A stretch of 64,000 bases of DNA from Neodiprion pinetum. Taxonomy: Eukaryota; Arthropoda; Insecta; Hymenoptera; Diprionidae. The notes below the pieces were generated by a model that was not told where the DNA came from, did not search any database, and was given only the letters and a program-made list of their open reading frames with translations. Location of the stretch: positions 34,711,089 to 34,775,088 of the forward strand of contig NC_060232.1 in the NCBI RefSeq assembly GCF_021155775.2, given 5' to 3'. Positions 35,729-49,572 of the stretch are shown one piece after another. A program made the translations under genes and the position numbers. Position 1 is the stretch's first letter; each line of letters starts with the position of its first letter.

Positions 35729-37411
35729 AGTTGGAGATGGAAAAGGAGGATGCAGGACCCAGGGTCCATGTTTTCGAAACGTTTCTCTCGCAGCGAGGAT
35801 AGGAGTCAGACTGTACCTCCTACCTACTGCACTGCTGCAGCCTTACAGCAGTCTTCTTTTCCTTGCCGTGAGGCCGAACGCTCGTTAAGAAACGGACGAG
35901 CCTCGTCTTCGGACCTCCAACTCCTCCTCCCCGTGTGCAGTATAAGCGGTTCTCGCAAATAACGTCACTGACCTGCCTTACCTGCGGCTTGATGATGGTT
36001 CGTCTTTCCGTAGGCAGCGGCTTCGGCCGCCCTCCGTGTGCCGTGTCTCCCTCTTTTCACCGGCTGCTGAGACACGGACGTGAATCACTAGGAGAATATA
36101 TCGGAAGTATTTTTGGATTATACAAAATTCGTACGCACGTGACGTCCTAATAATATATAGTATTTGATTAACGTCGGTGGAAATTTTGACAAGTCTTGAC
36201 AAAGATGAAACTTTCATCGATTCGATGCGAATTTTGATTTACGTACATTGTAGTTGATCGATGACTGTAATATCTACTATTTTTCCTACACTTTGACGAT
36301 TGATTCGCGCGGTTTTTAATCACGTCAATTTTCAATAGCCAATTACACGCGGTGTAATTGCCTTTATATTATTATACTTATACAGTGTTCGTGTGTGTGA
36401 GCTGTGCAGTACCTATAATAAAATTACTGACTTCTCATATCTGAGCGCCCGCAGATCTTAGTTTTAATCGTAGAACGTTTCGTTGGCTTTCCAGAAGCAC
36501 CGGCAGCTTTCAACTCCCGTACAATTAATACACTATTCATTTTAATTGGACACACGTGAAAGTATACAGACACGTGTGTCAAGAATACAAGCTCCAGATA
36601 TAAACGTTCTTTCGGCGTTGTTGGAAAATTTTAACGAATTGGTCAAATCAGCGTTCGTCGATACGGATGGGCAAAGGTCTCGATGATGTCGTTTTAATTC
36701 TGTGCTTATATCTATTGTTCAATAATTGTTTAGGTACACAAGTATGTTTGTTATACGCAGTACGAGCGATGTTAATTTTGTAATGTGATAAAGAGAATGT
36801 AGAACTTACGGTTATTTCTGTTCTTGCTTTTCTTATTTCTTATTTGTATTTTAAGAAGTGATAGCCGCAAGTGTAAATAGTTCAAAGAACACTGTGTTCA
36901 ATGGAAATTTACAATAATTGTTGAAACGAATTCACGCTCGCGGTGAACTTTTTGATATAATTTTCAAGCTATATTTTTTTTTACTTTTTTTTAAATTTTA
37001 TTCCTTGGCGCAAACGTAATGATTTATTCTGATATATATACATGATAATGAGAAGAAAAATCTACAAAGGGTTTTCTTACAGTGTGCTCGTAAGCCTTTT
37101 TAATTTTTTGTGGGTGAAAAAAAAAAAAAAAAAACACCAACGGCCATGTAAAAATATCTAAAATGCGTGACTGCAACCATTTCGGGTAATTACACGTACT
37201 TCGCATATGTAACTTACATGTATGTATATTCGCGTGCAGCTTTTTAAGTTTTGCTTTATGGAAATGGCAACGGTTTACGAAAAGAGAAGACAAAAAAGAA
37301 GAAACGCAAATATATCTTCATTGTAGTCTTCCGACGACGGGATGAACCGTTGCTTTGCACTCTCTTTCCTTCGCCGCTGCTGCAAGCAACGGTAAGGTTG
37401 GTGTCAGATTT

Positions 37412-37437
37412 GGGTCAGGGGGGTCGCAAGGGTCGGG
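37412..37437 (+). repeat. G-quadruplex-capable motif
   Basis: GGG-TCA-GGGGGG-TCGCAA-GGG-TC-GGG: four runs with short loops and mixed sequence, so less likely to be simple slippage than the purine tracts. Confidence 0.7.
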
Positions 37438-39196
37438 CAAATGAATCCTGATTGATGTACGACACAACTGCCGCAAGTAATATGAGCCTGAATGATCGTC
37501 GTACGAGCGCCAGTTAATAGCCGAACCCGCACTGGAGACGCATGGTTTTTTTTTCCCCCATTTTTATCCTCTTTTTGCTGAGAAGCCGTGCTGCTGCCAT
37601 GTTCGGAACATCTCAACCGCGTGGGAAAGTCTCTTTTTCGTCTTTATGATTCATTAAATTATTATTGTACGATTGGAACCCTTGACGAAATAATTTTCAC
37701 AGCGGTTTCTTCTCTTTTCAATATAATATAAGATGTAATGTTCTATAAGGTGTACGATGCGTGAATTTTGACCCAAACCTCGACCCCGATTCGCGAGTGA
37801 TTTTGAGGGTTATAAAAAAAGAAAAAATATATGTATGAGGAGACGCTGCACGATATCGGGATATTCTTTTGTGCTTGTGAATATCACGGCAGGCACTCGT
37901 CCATATGGGGCTGGGTTGAAATTCCGAGTTTGAAAAAATCCGACAGCGCCGAATATTTTGGTAGCGAAACTTGTACTTTGTCGAAACATTTCGAAGTTTC
38001 GAACGGTCCGAAACCCGACGTTCGAAGTACCGACAAGTCAAAGTTCCGAAAGTGCGAAAATGAGAAAATTTAAAAAACGGGTACATCGAAATTCCGAATG
38101 GTAGAAAATTTTTAGTTCTGTGAATTTCTGGCTTGGTGAAATTTCACCACTTTGATCATTCTTTGTTTTGGATTTTCGATATTCCTACGTTTGAAATCCC
38201 GGTCATTCTGATTGTCGGAAATAATTCGGAATTAGGCGCTTTCGGAACCTTTCAAATTCGCAACTTCGTTTAACGGCTTCGGTTGTGTTTCGTTCGCTCA
38301 TAATTCGAAGGTCACGCGTAGAAGAAGGGAGGTCTTCTCGCCTAACCCTTTCGTCGTCTCGTTATGTCCACCACCTCGTCACTGCAGTTTCGTTGCATTT
38401 GCAGGACATTGCGTTTTATCCACGCCCTCGCGCCTTTATTTCGGCAGTAGAAAAGTCTTGACGTCGTGATCGTCGTCGTTGTTGTTACGGAACCGCGCGG
38501 CGATTATCGCCACGCCGTTTAAAATTCACCGTAAGTACAGTAACAATAAGTCGAAAGGTGTGCAACTAGGGTATGTGTACGCCGTATACGCGAAATGAAC
38601 CGCGTGCACGTGCGAGCGAGACGCGGCCCGTTATATCTATTTGCAAAGAAATGCAAATCTCGAATATCCGCAAGCGAAAAGCGAGCCGCAGCGCTGTTGG
38701 CGATCTTCTCCGGCTGCGTTTGCAGGAACGGCGAAATCGGCCACGTTCGGATAAGCCGCGAGGCCTGAGCGCGCACCGTTTTGCCTTACAGTTGCACGCG
38801 TGTTACGTCGTGCCTCCTTGCCGATCGCGAGTCTCGTCGAGAGCCCCTCGAGACTCTTGATCCTCGCCCCAGAAGCCACAGCGGATCCTCGGGAGAGCTG
38901 TTAATTGATAAAAACGGTGATTGGTGATTGTTGATTGAAATTGCGGGGAATCGCCCCTCGGCTAAGAGGCCCACTTATACTTGCGAGCTCAACGTGCACG
39001 TCGCATATCGGGGATGCGCCGTGCGTGTAATGCACTTTTCGCCGCACGCCCCCCGGCTCTGTAAATAAATTTATACACGCGGTATAAAGTACAATGGTGC
39101 CGGGTTGCAGGCAACGCTGCATGTTCGTTCGTTCCTGCAACGTTATCGCTCTTGTTGCCGTCCCAGTTTCTCCGCTTTCATGCACGCGTGCGAGAA

Positions 39197-39197
<1 letters not shown>

Positions 39198-39229
<32 letters not shown>

Positions 39230-39236
39230 ACCCCCC
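39198..39236 (+). repeat. C(32)AC(6) tract
   Basis: Thirty-two C, one A, six C. The complementary strand is a continuous G run able to form G-quadruplexes; the C strand could form an i-motif. Exact length is likely unreliable. Confidence 0.95.
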
Positions 39237-42200
39237 TCCTGTCGGTACGCGTCGTCCGCAGCTACGCACCGTCGTCGTCAACGTCGACGTTGTTGGAGGA
39301 GGAGTGACTCTCGTCTGTATAATGCCGTTAGGTACGCGTAATAATTTGTGTTATTGGAGATTAGTTTGAAACGAGGTGATTTGTATTTGTTTGTTCGTTT
39401 TACTTTATTCCTTCGACGCTACCATTTTATTCTTATCGAGGTCTCGCGATGCGCAATCGCGCGTGCGTGCCTGCTAGAGGTCTCGGATTAACCCGATTTA
39501 ACTCCTCTCGAACCCCTTTCACAGCACGCGTTTTGTTCTACCGCAGTTTTCTCGAAATTTGGACGTAAAACTCGGAAGAGACCTGCGTGTCTTGCAGTTT
39601 TATTGAGCGCTGTAGTTTCGTCAATTTATCCGCGGTTTTGCGCAACGGGTAGAAGTTCTCGGATCGTGAGAAACGGCTAATATCAGTTTTGAGAAAGGCC
39701 AAAATATTCGCAGAGTCGTCGGAGTTCGCGGTGCAAGTAAAATTGTCGACGAAAGTTTGGTTTCGGTAAAAAAACTTGACTTTGATGTAGCTATTGTTAA
39801 GCTTTTAATCGTGACGATGGGGAAATTATATGCACCAGAGTGCGCAAGCGGCTCGGTGTTTCGTTTGCTGCTGAAGTTGAACGAACCCCTTAAACCGCAA
39901 TTTGCCAAAAGTTGCAAGCAAGCTTTCGTGTAGTTGCGTTGAGTTGGGAGTGGTGATTGACGACGGGTTCGTTGAAGTTTGCTGCAGGGTTAAATCAATT
40001 TCGGAATTTAACAGATTGCCTACCGTAACGTTTTATAGGGGAAGCCGACGATACTATCAATCGACTGATACTCCAGACGAATTATTAGGGCCTTGTTGAA
40101 TATGTATTTAAAATCGCAAAACATGTACCTACGTATAATGTAGACTTAAAAAATTGAAACATGGAAAAAAATATGGAAAATAAAAAGTGCATTTTCTGAC
40201 TCCAAACATCATACTTTATGTAGATAATCAAATAAGGAATATAAAGATTTGAATGAAAAATATGTATTTACATATTAATCAGGGCTCTACTAATCATCGA
40301 TAAAAACGGCGGTTGAAAGAAACAAAATCGTAGTTATTGCTTAGTTCATTCGTCGGCGATCGGAATAAACGAATGTAGGCCGAAGATGAGTTTATCGATA
40401 TAGCAATTAGCCAGACGGGGAAAGATTTTAGCCATGTTCCTTCACTGTGACTTTATCGCACCGTCGTGCTTTAAACAATTATAAAGCCAAAATATTACAA
40501 GTTGGTTTTGGATATATCAGCCTTAATTTTGACGCAAAAGGCAATCGATATGAGTTTGAAACTTATCTATCTATAGGTAAGTACCACTTATTCGTAAAGC
40601 CGGCGGTTAATAATCCAATGTACGAGCTTTGCTCAATCCTAATTGAGTAACAATTATAGACTTACCGTCGTCAGTCGTCGCGCGGTCTGAGTTATCAATT
40701 TGCCCATGGTCTCCGATATACCTTACGGCAGCAAACCATCATCTATTTTGGCACAATAATTTTTACGCAATCAAAGTTCAGTGTCAACGGTACGATGTAC
40801 TATGCTGAAATAAAAAGTGGCCATCGTTTAAAACGATTGAAATTACAGTATCACTGTAACATCATCTCATTACGGTTCTACTTCAATTACTGCACATGTT
40901 TGTGACAACGATAAGCTATCTTTCAATTTTCTTTCGATCTCATTCTCTCCGAATTTGTAGAATGTTGTCAAAAAACCGTCTCTGGTTCCTAGTTGCGACA
41001 ACGTCGCGATCGTGATCGTGCAGCAGCCTCGTTGCAGAGAACAACGGGTAGCTATGCTGGGCTATGCTGGGCTATGCTACGCTACCCAGCTCGAGTGGTT
41101 GGCTATATCGTGAAATTTTTCTTAACCTAGTCCCCACCGCGACTGTTGTCGGCCAGTCGGGTAGGTTAAGTGATTTTATCCTCCAAGGTCACGCCGGTTA
41201 TGAGTCAGTGTGTCTGCGCCTACCTGTCTGTCGGTCCGTCCGCGTGCCGTGTCTGAGCGCCCGTGACCAAGGTGTACGCGTCTCTCTCCCTCTCCTCTCC
41301 TCCGCACTGCTCCCTTCTCTCTCTGCCTACCTCGTCGACGCCGCCAAACTTCGGAGGCAATGACTCCCAGTTCCGAGCCTGTACAGCCGAAAGCGGTCCT
41401 ATCCCACCTACGGGAGAGAAAGAGAGAGAGATAGAGAGAGACGGAGAGAGAAACCAGCCGACGCCGTTTCCAGTCTCGGACATACAGTCAAATTTTCGCC
41501 ACGGTTTTACACGTGGTCCTCGTGCCGGCATTTTCCCAGCGACGGTTTGTGCTACCGTCTTACAATTTACATTCGCTCCTGATTTTTACTACGGATATAC
41601 GTTACAACGCATGCCGCAGAGGCACATCGCGGGAGTGGAAAACCCTGAGAAGAGAGACCAGCAGCCTCTGGTCTCTCATCTAATCACGAGTCGAACCAGC
41701 TCGTGACGCGTCATGGCTATTCTTGTCATTCCGTTCCGAACGCAGACTGCGAGCCGGTCCATTGCAGCCTCCGCTACCATTTGCAGAGTTCATGCTTCTT
41801 CGATGACGATTTTTTAACTCAGGGGACTCTCGATACTCTTTAACTTCCAAAGATTCCTGACGTAGAATCGAACCAACCTCGTATCTCGTTGTTTCGATCA
41901 GTGTTTACTGTTCGTGCTGCGGTTTTGTACTAAAAACCAATTTCTCCGTTTTTACGTATGTGGTCTCGTTTCCAGACGGATGATCGTTAACTTCGAGATG
42001 TGTAATCCTGCAATTAGGCTGTTAATTTATCGGAAATGAGACGATCATTTTCTACACGATCCGTCGAGCATCTCTCGGAAAATAATTACACCGTGACTTT
42101 ACAAATTCGCATTATTTTCTTCCAGCTCGTTCGTCAAATAGTCAACTCATAAACCCTGCAGTTTCCTTAATTCGAATGAAAAAATAAAGAAATTGTTGAA

Positions 42201-44416
42201 ACGCGACTGCAGTGCTGCGTGAAATGACTGTAATACGCATGCCAAGTTACGTCGAGGTCAAAGTGTTGTTGGTTGGTTAGCTTGTGCTGCAGCACGACGA
42301 CGAGTGCAGCTCAATTGCTTTATTCCGTTTAAAATGCACTTACCCCGGTGTATTGTGTGCCGTGCAACAAATGTAGCGCATTCGCACACCGCACGTACGT
42401 TACATGTGCTTTCGTTATACATACGTCTGCGAGGTATGTAATTTAGTTGTTGCGTGCAACGTGGACGACGAATTAATACAGCGAAATTTTCTGGGGCTTA
42501 CACGTGAATTTAAGTATTGTCTGTTTCAAGGCGACCTGACCTTTTCTCCTCTCGAGGTGCACTTTTAAAAAATCCCGCATCTTCGAGCCGGGCTGTTTTT
42601 TTTTTAGGCAGGAGATGATGTACGAAAATTTCTCAAGAATATTCGTAGCGCGATATGTTTCACTTAATAATTGACTGCAACGTTTGAAGAACGATCGTCC
42701 CAAAAAAACATCGTTCTAATCCAGTATTCGGTTCTCTGGAATGAACTTTGAGAGTTGTAACAAATGTTTTGAAATAAACAAATATTCTCACCTTTGTATA
42801 CTTGTACTTGTACTGCAAAGGATGTGAAATAAAGCTTGTTAAAATTCCAGTAGACATATTTCATATAGCACGGGCAATTTTTGAGAAATTTTTAATACGC
42901 ACGAAGTTATGAATATTTTTTATTATAACTCGGGCTCACTTTGAACTAACCACATCAATATGTTTTACCTACCCAGCTACACGATGACATTCGAGGTTGT
43001 ATCGCGACTCGCGGAGATCCGACCGTGAAATTAAATTGAAAATCGAGACGAGTATTAATCCACGTGTCATTCTTTTGTACCGAAGCTTCCGGTGCATCAA
43101 GGCCAATAATCTTGAAACCGAGGAGAGGCTCGTTAGAGTTTTCTGCAATCGAGGGCTGTGATATATTAAACCGTATTAACTTAGCTGCCTGATTTTTTAC
43201 ACCCTACACACTCGGCGGCGAAAAATTCTTACAATATTTTTCTCTTTCCGTGCTCCGACGTTCTGGGTATACCTCTACCTACGTGAATACGAAGAATTCA
43301 ACGCTTCCAACTTACATATTCATGATGAAGAAAAACGGCGGCAGGGGGGGAACCAACAGACGATTATAACGGAAACTGACCTGAAAACGGGAAAAAAGGG
43401 CATCCAAAAGCAGCCATTGCAGCAAGCGCGACACATTTTCACATTTCGTTACAACCTCAAAGTATTTCGGTTGAATTACGCTGTATTGAGGGAATTATAC
43501 CTTGTAAGTTTCCGTATAAAAGAACCTTGCAATCCATTGAAATCGAAAAAGAAGCTTAGTATTATTTTATCCCTTCGTGGTTGACAGGACGCAACTAATT
43601 TTCGCCTTCCAGTAATCACATAATTCCAGTAATTCGGAAAGGAAAATTTCTACGCGATTTTGTCAAAAACAATATTTATATATTATATATATCAAGATTA
43701 TTCCAAGTTTGTTCGCGGCCCAGCAACTGGGACTGTGGCCCTGCTGTGCTGCTCATTGTTGATAGTGTTTTTCACGCTGCCAAAGATCAGGATGGAAGGA
43801 CGGACGGACCGGTGGACGGTCGTCTGCCTTTCTCGAACGTTCGCTCACAACTGACCGTTGTCGACCCCGTCTGCTGAGCGGAATTTAGTTGGGCGTCTTT
43901 TTTCTTGTTTTTTATTTATTTGGTTATTTCTTTGACAATGAAAAATTAATACCTTGTTTACTGCCGATGGAAATTGCGAGGTTTTTGGTGCACGGGAGAA
44001 CTTTTGCTTTTGAAACACGTGTACACATACATTACGGGTTTCTTTTTATGCTTTTGATGGACGTGTGACTGTAATTTGTTGTTGGAAATGACACGATATA
44101 GTGAAATAATGCGAAAATAATCGGTCAACATTCGTATAAACGAAATAATTCAACTTCGAAGGAAGTTGTAAGTTTAAGTATAATTCGTTTTAAACATTAC
44201 TTGAATTTGATGCCGAATTTCAATCGTGTTATGCGTCTATTCCGCATTATTTATCGAACGTCTGTATAACTTATAGGTATCATAATAACTGGTCGGGCGT
44301 ATAAATTTTCGTTTGTAACCAGTTGTATGAAAAACAGGAATAAATTCTTGGAATTTGATCCTCGATATTCGATCCCCCTGGCGCAATATATAATATTAAA
44401 TGCCCGTGCATCGCGA

Positions 44417-45392
44417 TGCGTCGAACACCTGGAATTTCGTAATATCATAATTTCCATACGACGAGATTCGGTGTCAGGGACCCGCAGGTATAATAATCCG
44501 GAATAAAATTCCGTGGAAATATCATTCACTCGAAAGTTGCGAGTAGCGACGATACTTCGAATCACGTTACACTTTACCATCTACAGCTGTACGATATCCT
44601 CGGTTTTTCACACACGTGTATATCTGGCCAGATCGGAAGAAAAATTTCCAAACGAATCCCGTCTCGTTCTGAAAACGTAGGGTCGTCGACCTTGATAATC
44701 CGGCGAGGATTGAGCCGGAGCGAGGTGATCGACCATCGATAACGATCGATCCTGCGTTCGTCGTGTGTACGGCTCGTTCGTTTGGAGGAAGGTTCTTCTC
44801 TCTCGCAGGTAGGTAGGTAGGTACATAGGCCAAGTCCCGGGTCCCATTGAACGCGGGATATTATACTAGGTACCTACGCTCGGCTCTTTTACGACTCGGC
44901 CTTTCCCCCGTTGGCCGTCGAGTCGAGTCGAGTCGAGTCTGCGGCACTCTCACTCTCACTCTCGGCGCTCAGTCTCAGCCTCAGCCTTAGCCTGGACGCT
45001 CCGAAGTGAGGCTGTGCAGCGCAGACCGGCATCGAGGAGAAAGAGAGAGAAAGAAGATTAGGAGAGAGAGGAGAGCGTTGAACTCCGACGCCGCCGCCGC
45101 CGCCGCCTGGAGAGGAGAGGAGAGGAGAGAGCGGGAGGCGCGAGCGAAGCAAGGGAGAGTAAAGCCAGGCCAGTCAGTAACGATGCCATTAGTTTAGTCA
45201 GTCAACGAGTCAACAACTGCACCGTTTCGCCCATCTACTCGAGAGAGGAGACGCGGCATCATCCCCGATTCCCCTTGAGCCGCAATACCCGTTTTTACAA
45301 AACTTTGGCGAACCGGCAGCTTCTGTTCAACGTTTCTTTATTTCTTTGTTTCTTTGACATTTTCGTTCTTACTTTTCTTTTTTTCTTCCTTC
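44417..45392 (+). promoter_or_regulatory. ATG-depleted stretch, candidate alternative 5' leader or promoter
   Basis: Across 976 bases I find one plus-strand ATG (45183, followed by TAG after four codons), while CAT occurs 13 times. The segment carries GTAG repeats (44808-44823), GTCGA repeats (44916-44939), CACTCT repeats with a CTCAGTC initiator-like word (44946-44973), a GCC trinucleotide run (45090-45107) and a purine-rich GAGAGA tract (45032-45130), the usual look of insect housekeeping or developmental 5' ends. No clear downstream coding frame, so a noncoding first exon is the simplest guess. Confidence 0.35.
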
Positions 45393-46418
45393 GATGCCTA
45401 CCTTTACGATTAGAACGTCGTGTCGGGTTAGCGACCAGAGTCACTGTACGTATTTTTCCAATTTTCGAAAGATGATCGATCGCTCGCTTGGCTCGTTTCA
45501 TTTTCTTTTTTTTTTTTTTTTTCTTTTTTCTTTATTTCCTCCCTCTTATACGCCCGTTGTTGCGAGCATGCCTTTTTCGTTGTATCGTTCGACCGCGAAT
45601 GCGACTGTCAGACTCATTCGATCGCTACACGAAAGGATTTGGTACGAGATATTTGCGGTGCGAAAAAAGTACCGCTGCAGTTTTGTCTGCGGTTTCGGGT
45701 TTAATTTTGGCAGTTAATGCAGCCGCCCATACGAACGCGTGCAGCACCGTTGTTGCAGACGTTATTTTTCACTGTATAACTGGTTTCAAAACTGACGGTC
45801 AGCACTCGGAACTTGCCGTTAAAATGTGAGATCCGCGTGTAAAAGAGCACGGAAAAGGTCACGTGATGATTTTTATACAAATAATGTTTCGTTTGATACC
45901 TCGCAGGGTAAAAATGTTCGCCATTGCGTACCTTGTACTGCGATAAAACTACCGGCGTACGTAAAGTTCTATCTTATCAAAAATAAAAGATAAAAAATTG
46001 AATTTGTCATTGATTTAATTCAAACTGCGAACCTTGCATAGTGAAATTTTGAACTCTCACGGTTCATCAGTTTTCATCGGGTATTATACACGTTTGTTTA
46101 CGTGTGAAATTTTTTTGCGGTCTGCTTGTTATTGTCTGCACTGATTCGCGAATTTTATCGGGAAGAAAGACCGCGGATACGAGGCCTGTTACACCGGTAG
46201 CGGCTTATAACAGCAGAAGCAACGACAGCATGGCAGCGGCACCGGGCGACATCGTTCGTTACATGCCTGCAGAGCTCCGTGGCATTGAACGCTAGAAGAC
46301 ATTTTTGGGAACTAAGGTCATGGTCGAACGTAAACGCCGATTTGTTTGCTCGTGGTCAAGTGATAATTATTCATAGGTGTCGTTTGCTACCGCTCTGCCA
46401 CGATGCTCGGCGTTATAA

Positions 46419-46478
<60 letters not shown>

Positions 46479-48594
46479 GGAGAGGGAGTGGGAGAGAGAG
46501 AGAGAGGGAGAGACAAAGTTTATGATCCTACGTAGATGTTTTTTTTTTGAATTTTTTTTAATCGTTTACTTCTCTCTTTATTCTCATTCAATCTTCCTCC
46601 TTTTTTTTTAACCATTAATTCCTACCGTGTGGCTGCGTATTTAATTTGTTAGGGAAAATTACAACGTACCGTCAGCCATTTCGTGATTGTTCTCAACGTG
46701 TGTACAATATTTGTTACGAACACTCGCGTTGATGTTACACTTTTAGTTACTATGCCTGCAAGCTGGATATGACAGACGGTTTAAGAGAGCTTTTTAGATT
46801 GAGGTAGGTCTGACCGTGTATCAATACAAGTGGATCGTACAACTTTGTCGCGTATGCTTTGATGAATGGAGATTAATGGAATTTGGGTTAATTTCGAAGC
46901 AGGGAAGGAAAACTTTGAACGTATCGTCAGAATGATGAAACGACGAACGGAATTGTCAAAGTTGGCGAAGAGAATGAATGCGCGAGAACTTCGAATGGAA
47001 CGATAAACAAAATCTGTACCATTCGAAACTTCTGCCGCTACACCTGTGGAAATATTATACATACTATAATATTTTATATAACGTGTACATATATATCACA
47101 CTAAGGTACACACAATATATTTTTGACAAGCGTATAACCGGTCTCAATTAATTGCTTGTGGTACAAGAGGTGGGAATATTTTTTTTTTTTTTACGATCAT
47201 GAGAGTGAAAAACATTTGAGCTATTTTCATTTGGTTTTTTTAATTCAATTATATTATCCGAAAATTTTTCTGAAAGTGGGTTTTTCGCTGTTGTTGCGCA
47301 TCGAGCGATTCATACCTGCTGAATTTTTAACTGTCCAGCTTTCGTTCCACGAAATGCAGTAATGCCGGTTTCGTATATTCGACGTTTATTGAATCGATCT
47401 AATTCTAAGCGATCGCGTATACATTAGCTGCATAATACAGAGATATGCGGATCAAGTACCTGATAAAAGTTCAAGGAACTCGTTTTCAAATCCGTGTAGT
47501 ATAACAGTCGTCGAATCAAAGAGTCGTCAACCCGATGGAATACACTCTATTTCTACACATGTTCAATTGCAGCGATATCGACGTAGTAAATCAATTCATT
47601 CTGTATTCCAAAGACCCTTCAATTTATTGCAGCCAAATAAGTATCTGCCTGTGTGTTATTCGGAAAGAATACCTAACAATAAATGATAAGATACAAAAAA
47701 GTTAGCTCGAACTTGACGTAGATGTCAGAGGCAACGACTTGGTATTTGATAGATCAAGTAAATTGTCAGCGAAATTAGTAGGTGTATGGTAACTGTATCG
47801 TACCTGGATAAATGTAACTCGTATTGGTATAAGTCTGCGTTATGCTTTGTATACTGTACATAGAATAGGTGTATAATTTGAGAAAAATGAAATGATTTGG
47901 CTAAGTTGTTTTTATTACATGCACATACGAGCGCGGGCTAATAGTTTTCACAGAACGACGAATAATCAATTTTACGGAGATAATAATGATTTGAAAAATA
48001 ACAGTCTTACTTTTATTCTTATAAAATCCTCGCGACGATGCAAAGCGTTGCACGGAATCCCAGCTGATAAATGTACGCTTCTGATGCATCGCATTATTCA
48101 TCGCTGATCTTTGAAGTATTTTTCAGTGTACGCGTTTCACGTTGTATAACGTGTGGGTGTATGTATAAAGATAGGTATATAATGTACGAATGAAAAACAG
48201 AATATACATGTATACGTATATACTAAGTATGCTTGGTTTTTTCTTTTTTTTTTTTATTTTCATTCTTTTCTTCTTCGAGTTCAACACATGTTTATAATTA
48301 GAGATGAATCTTCGCGTCTCATCGTCTTCATCTTGACAGCTGCTAAAAGCACCAATTCTCCTCCCGCGTTCTTTTCGCGTATAACCCGCGATACGACCAA
48401 TAACAATTTTATAACGTGTATGTATATGTATATATACACATATTTAAACATATATTATTGATTGACCGACCTGCTTAGCCCGGAGCGATCAGAACGCGAC
48501 TTACTCACTCGACTTTCTTCAATTTTAAGAAAAAAAAAGCACTCGGATCATACATGTTGTGTAGAGGAATAAGCGTATATGCGACGTTCCCTTA
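45393..48594. other. Noncoding region, no gene recognised
   Basis: Contains T-runs (45508-45522, 47180-47192) and a long GA tract. Otherwise nothing to report. Confidence 0.35.
46419..46513 (+). repeat. Long imperfect (GA)n tract
   Basis: About 95 bases of GA with a few interruptions (AAAG, ACAG, GGGAG). Confidence 0.95.
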
Positions 48595-48988
48595 AGATCA
48601 TGTGGCAGTCCTGCCTTTACCGACCGAGACGACTCACCCTTTTCTTTCTATATTAAATCTTATAATAATTATAACGAATGGTAAGAACGATTTTCAAATT
48701 TCCCGCACTTCAGGGACAAAAAGTGCATAGTTGAGATACTTTCCGCAATTTCGAAAACAACGAGGAGTAAAATGAGGCGTCGTGAGACTATTTTCATGCA
48801 ATATTGAGGTCGCTAAATGAAAATTAGAAATTACAATAATTTCGTAAATGAAAGATTCTCGGGATACGAGTAACTTTTCTGAATTTCGCTACGAAATTTG
48901 AACACTTTCCATTCGTTTGTATATTTGATGGTATGAAGAAAAAGGGTGAGTTTGCTCGGTCGGTAAAGGTAGGACTGCCACATGACCT
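48595..48988. mobile_element. Foldback MITE with long terminal inverted repeats
   Basis: The left arm starts AGATCATGTGGCAGTCCTGC and the right arm, reverse-complemented, starts AGGTCATGTGGCAGTCCTAC. Similarity runs on through CCTTTACCGACCGAG and ACTCACCCTTTT, about 47 of the first 53 positions. Weaker pairing continues inward (AACGAATGG, TTCAAATTTC) to about 48710 and 48880. A TA lies directly outside each end (48593-48594 and 48989-48990), consistent with a TA target-site duplication as in Tc1/mariner-type MITEs. The 394-bp element has no coding capacity. Confidence 0.75.
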
Positions 48989-49572
48989 TATACGTAGGAC
49001 GAAGAAGACAAAGTTGGAAAAAAAAATTACGATATGCACATTGCCGTATCGAATCGATTCCGGCACTCGGCGCAGTCTAATATAAATTAAAGCAAAACTT
49101 CCAGACGTTCCTTGATAGTCGGATAATTCCGTCGCGAATATCTAATTAATTATAGGCGAGGCTGTTTCGTATTCAGAAGTCGAATAGCTGCCTGCACACG
49201 ATGCAGGGTCCTATTAAATTCGGCAATGCGTATTCGACACCCGTCGTATTCGAACTATGTTGGTAATCATGTTCATTACTGCACAGCCTTTGACTCGCGT
49301 ACGCGCTGATCGCCGAGGCCGGATCCACACGCGTGCTTACCAACTCGACAATTAGTAGTCTTCTTTCTTTGCACGGCGAAAGCACGCTTTTGGGCTGCGA
49401 TCGTGTATGCGGTACACGTTGTCATTACGAGATATCTCCTCGAGCGTAGGAGTGCAGGCGATAACGGTCCCTTTGCACCGCGATTTGAGGATCTACAGGC
49501 GTAAAATGGTAGGCGTGTAATGTGGGGTGCTAGGTCGATGAAAATCACGCACAAATTGTTCTCGCTTTCATT

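Larger units (their letters stand above)
31386..44416. other. Noncoding region, no gene recognised
   Basis: Alternates between AT-rich and CpG-rich segments. It contains G-quadruplex-capable runs (32553, 34274, 37412), GA repeats (34670-34683, 35687-35728), a CGTCGTCGT-type trinucleotide tract (35468-35500), a segment dense in TTCGAA/TTCCGAA words (about 37910-38280) and a 32-base C run. No splice-flanked open frame of any family I know. Confidence 0.35.

Noticed and set aside
40981..41100. Tandem GGGCTATGCT words resembling an RNA gene or array
   Set aside because: Only three units of a 10-bp repeat, no longer structure.
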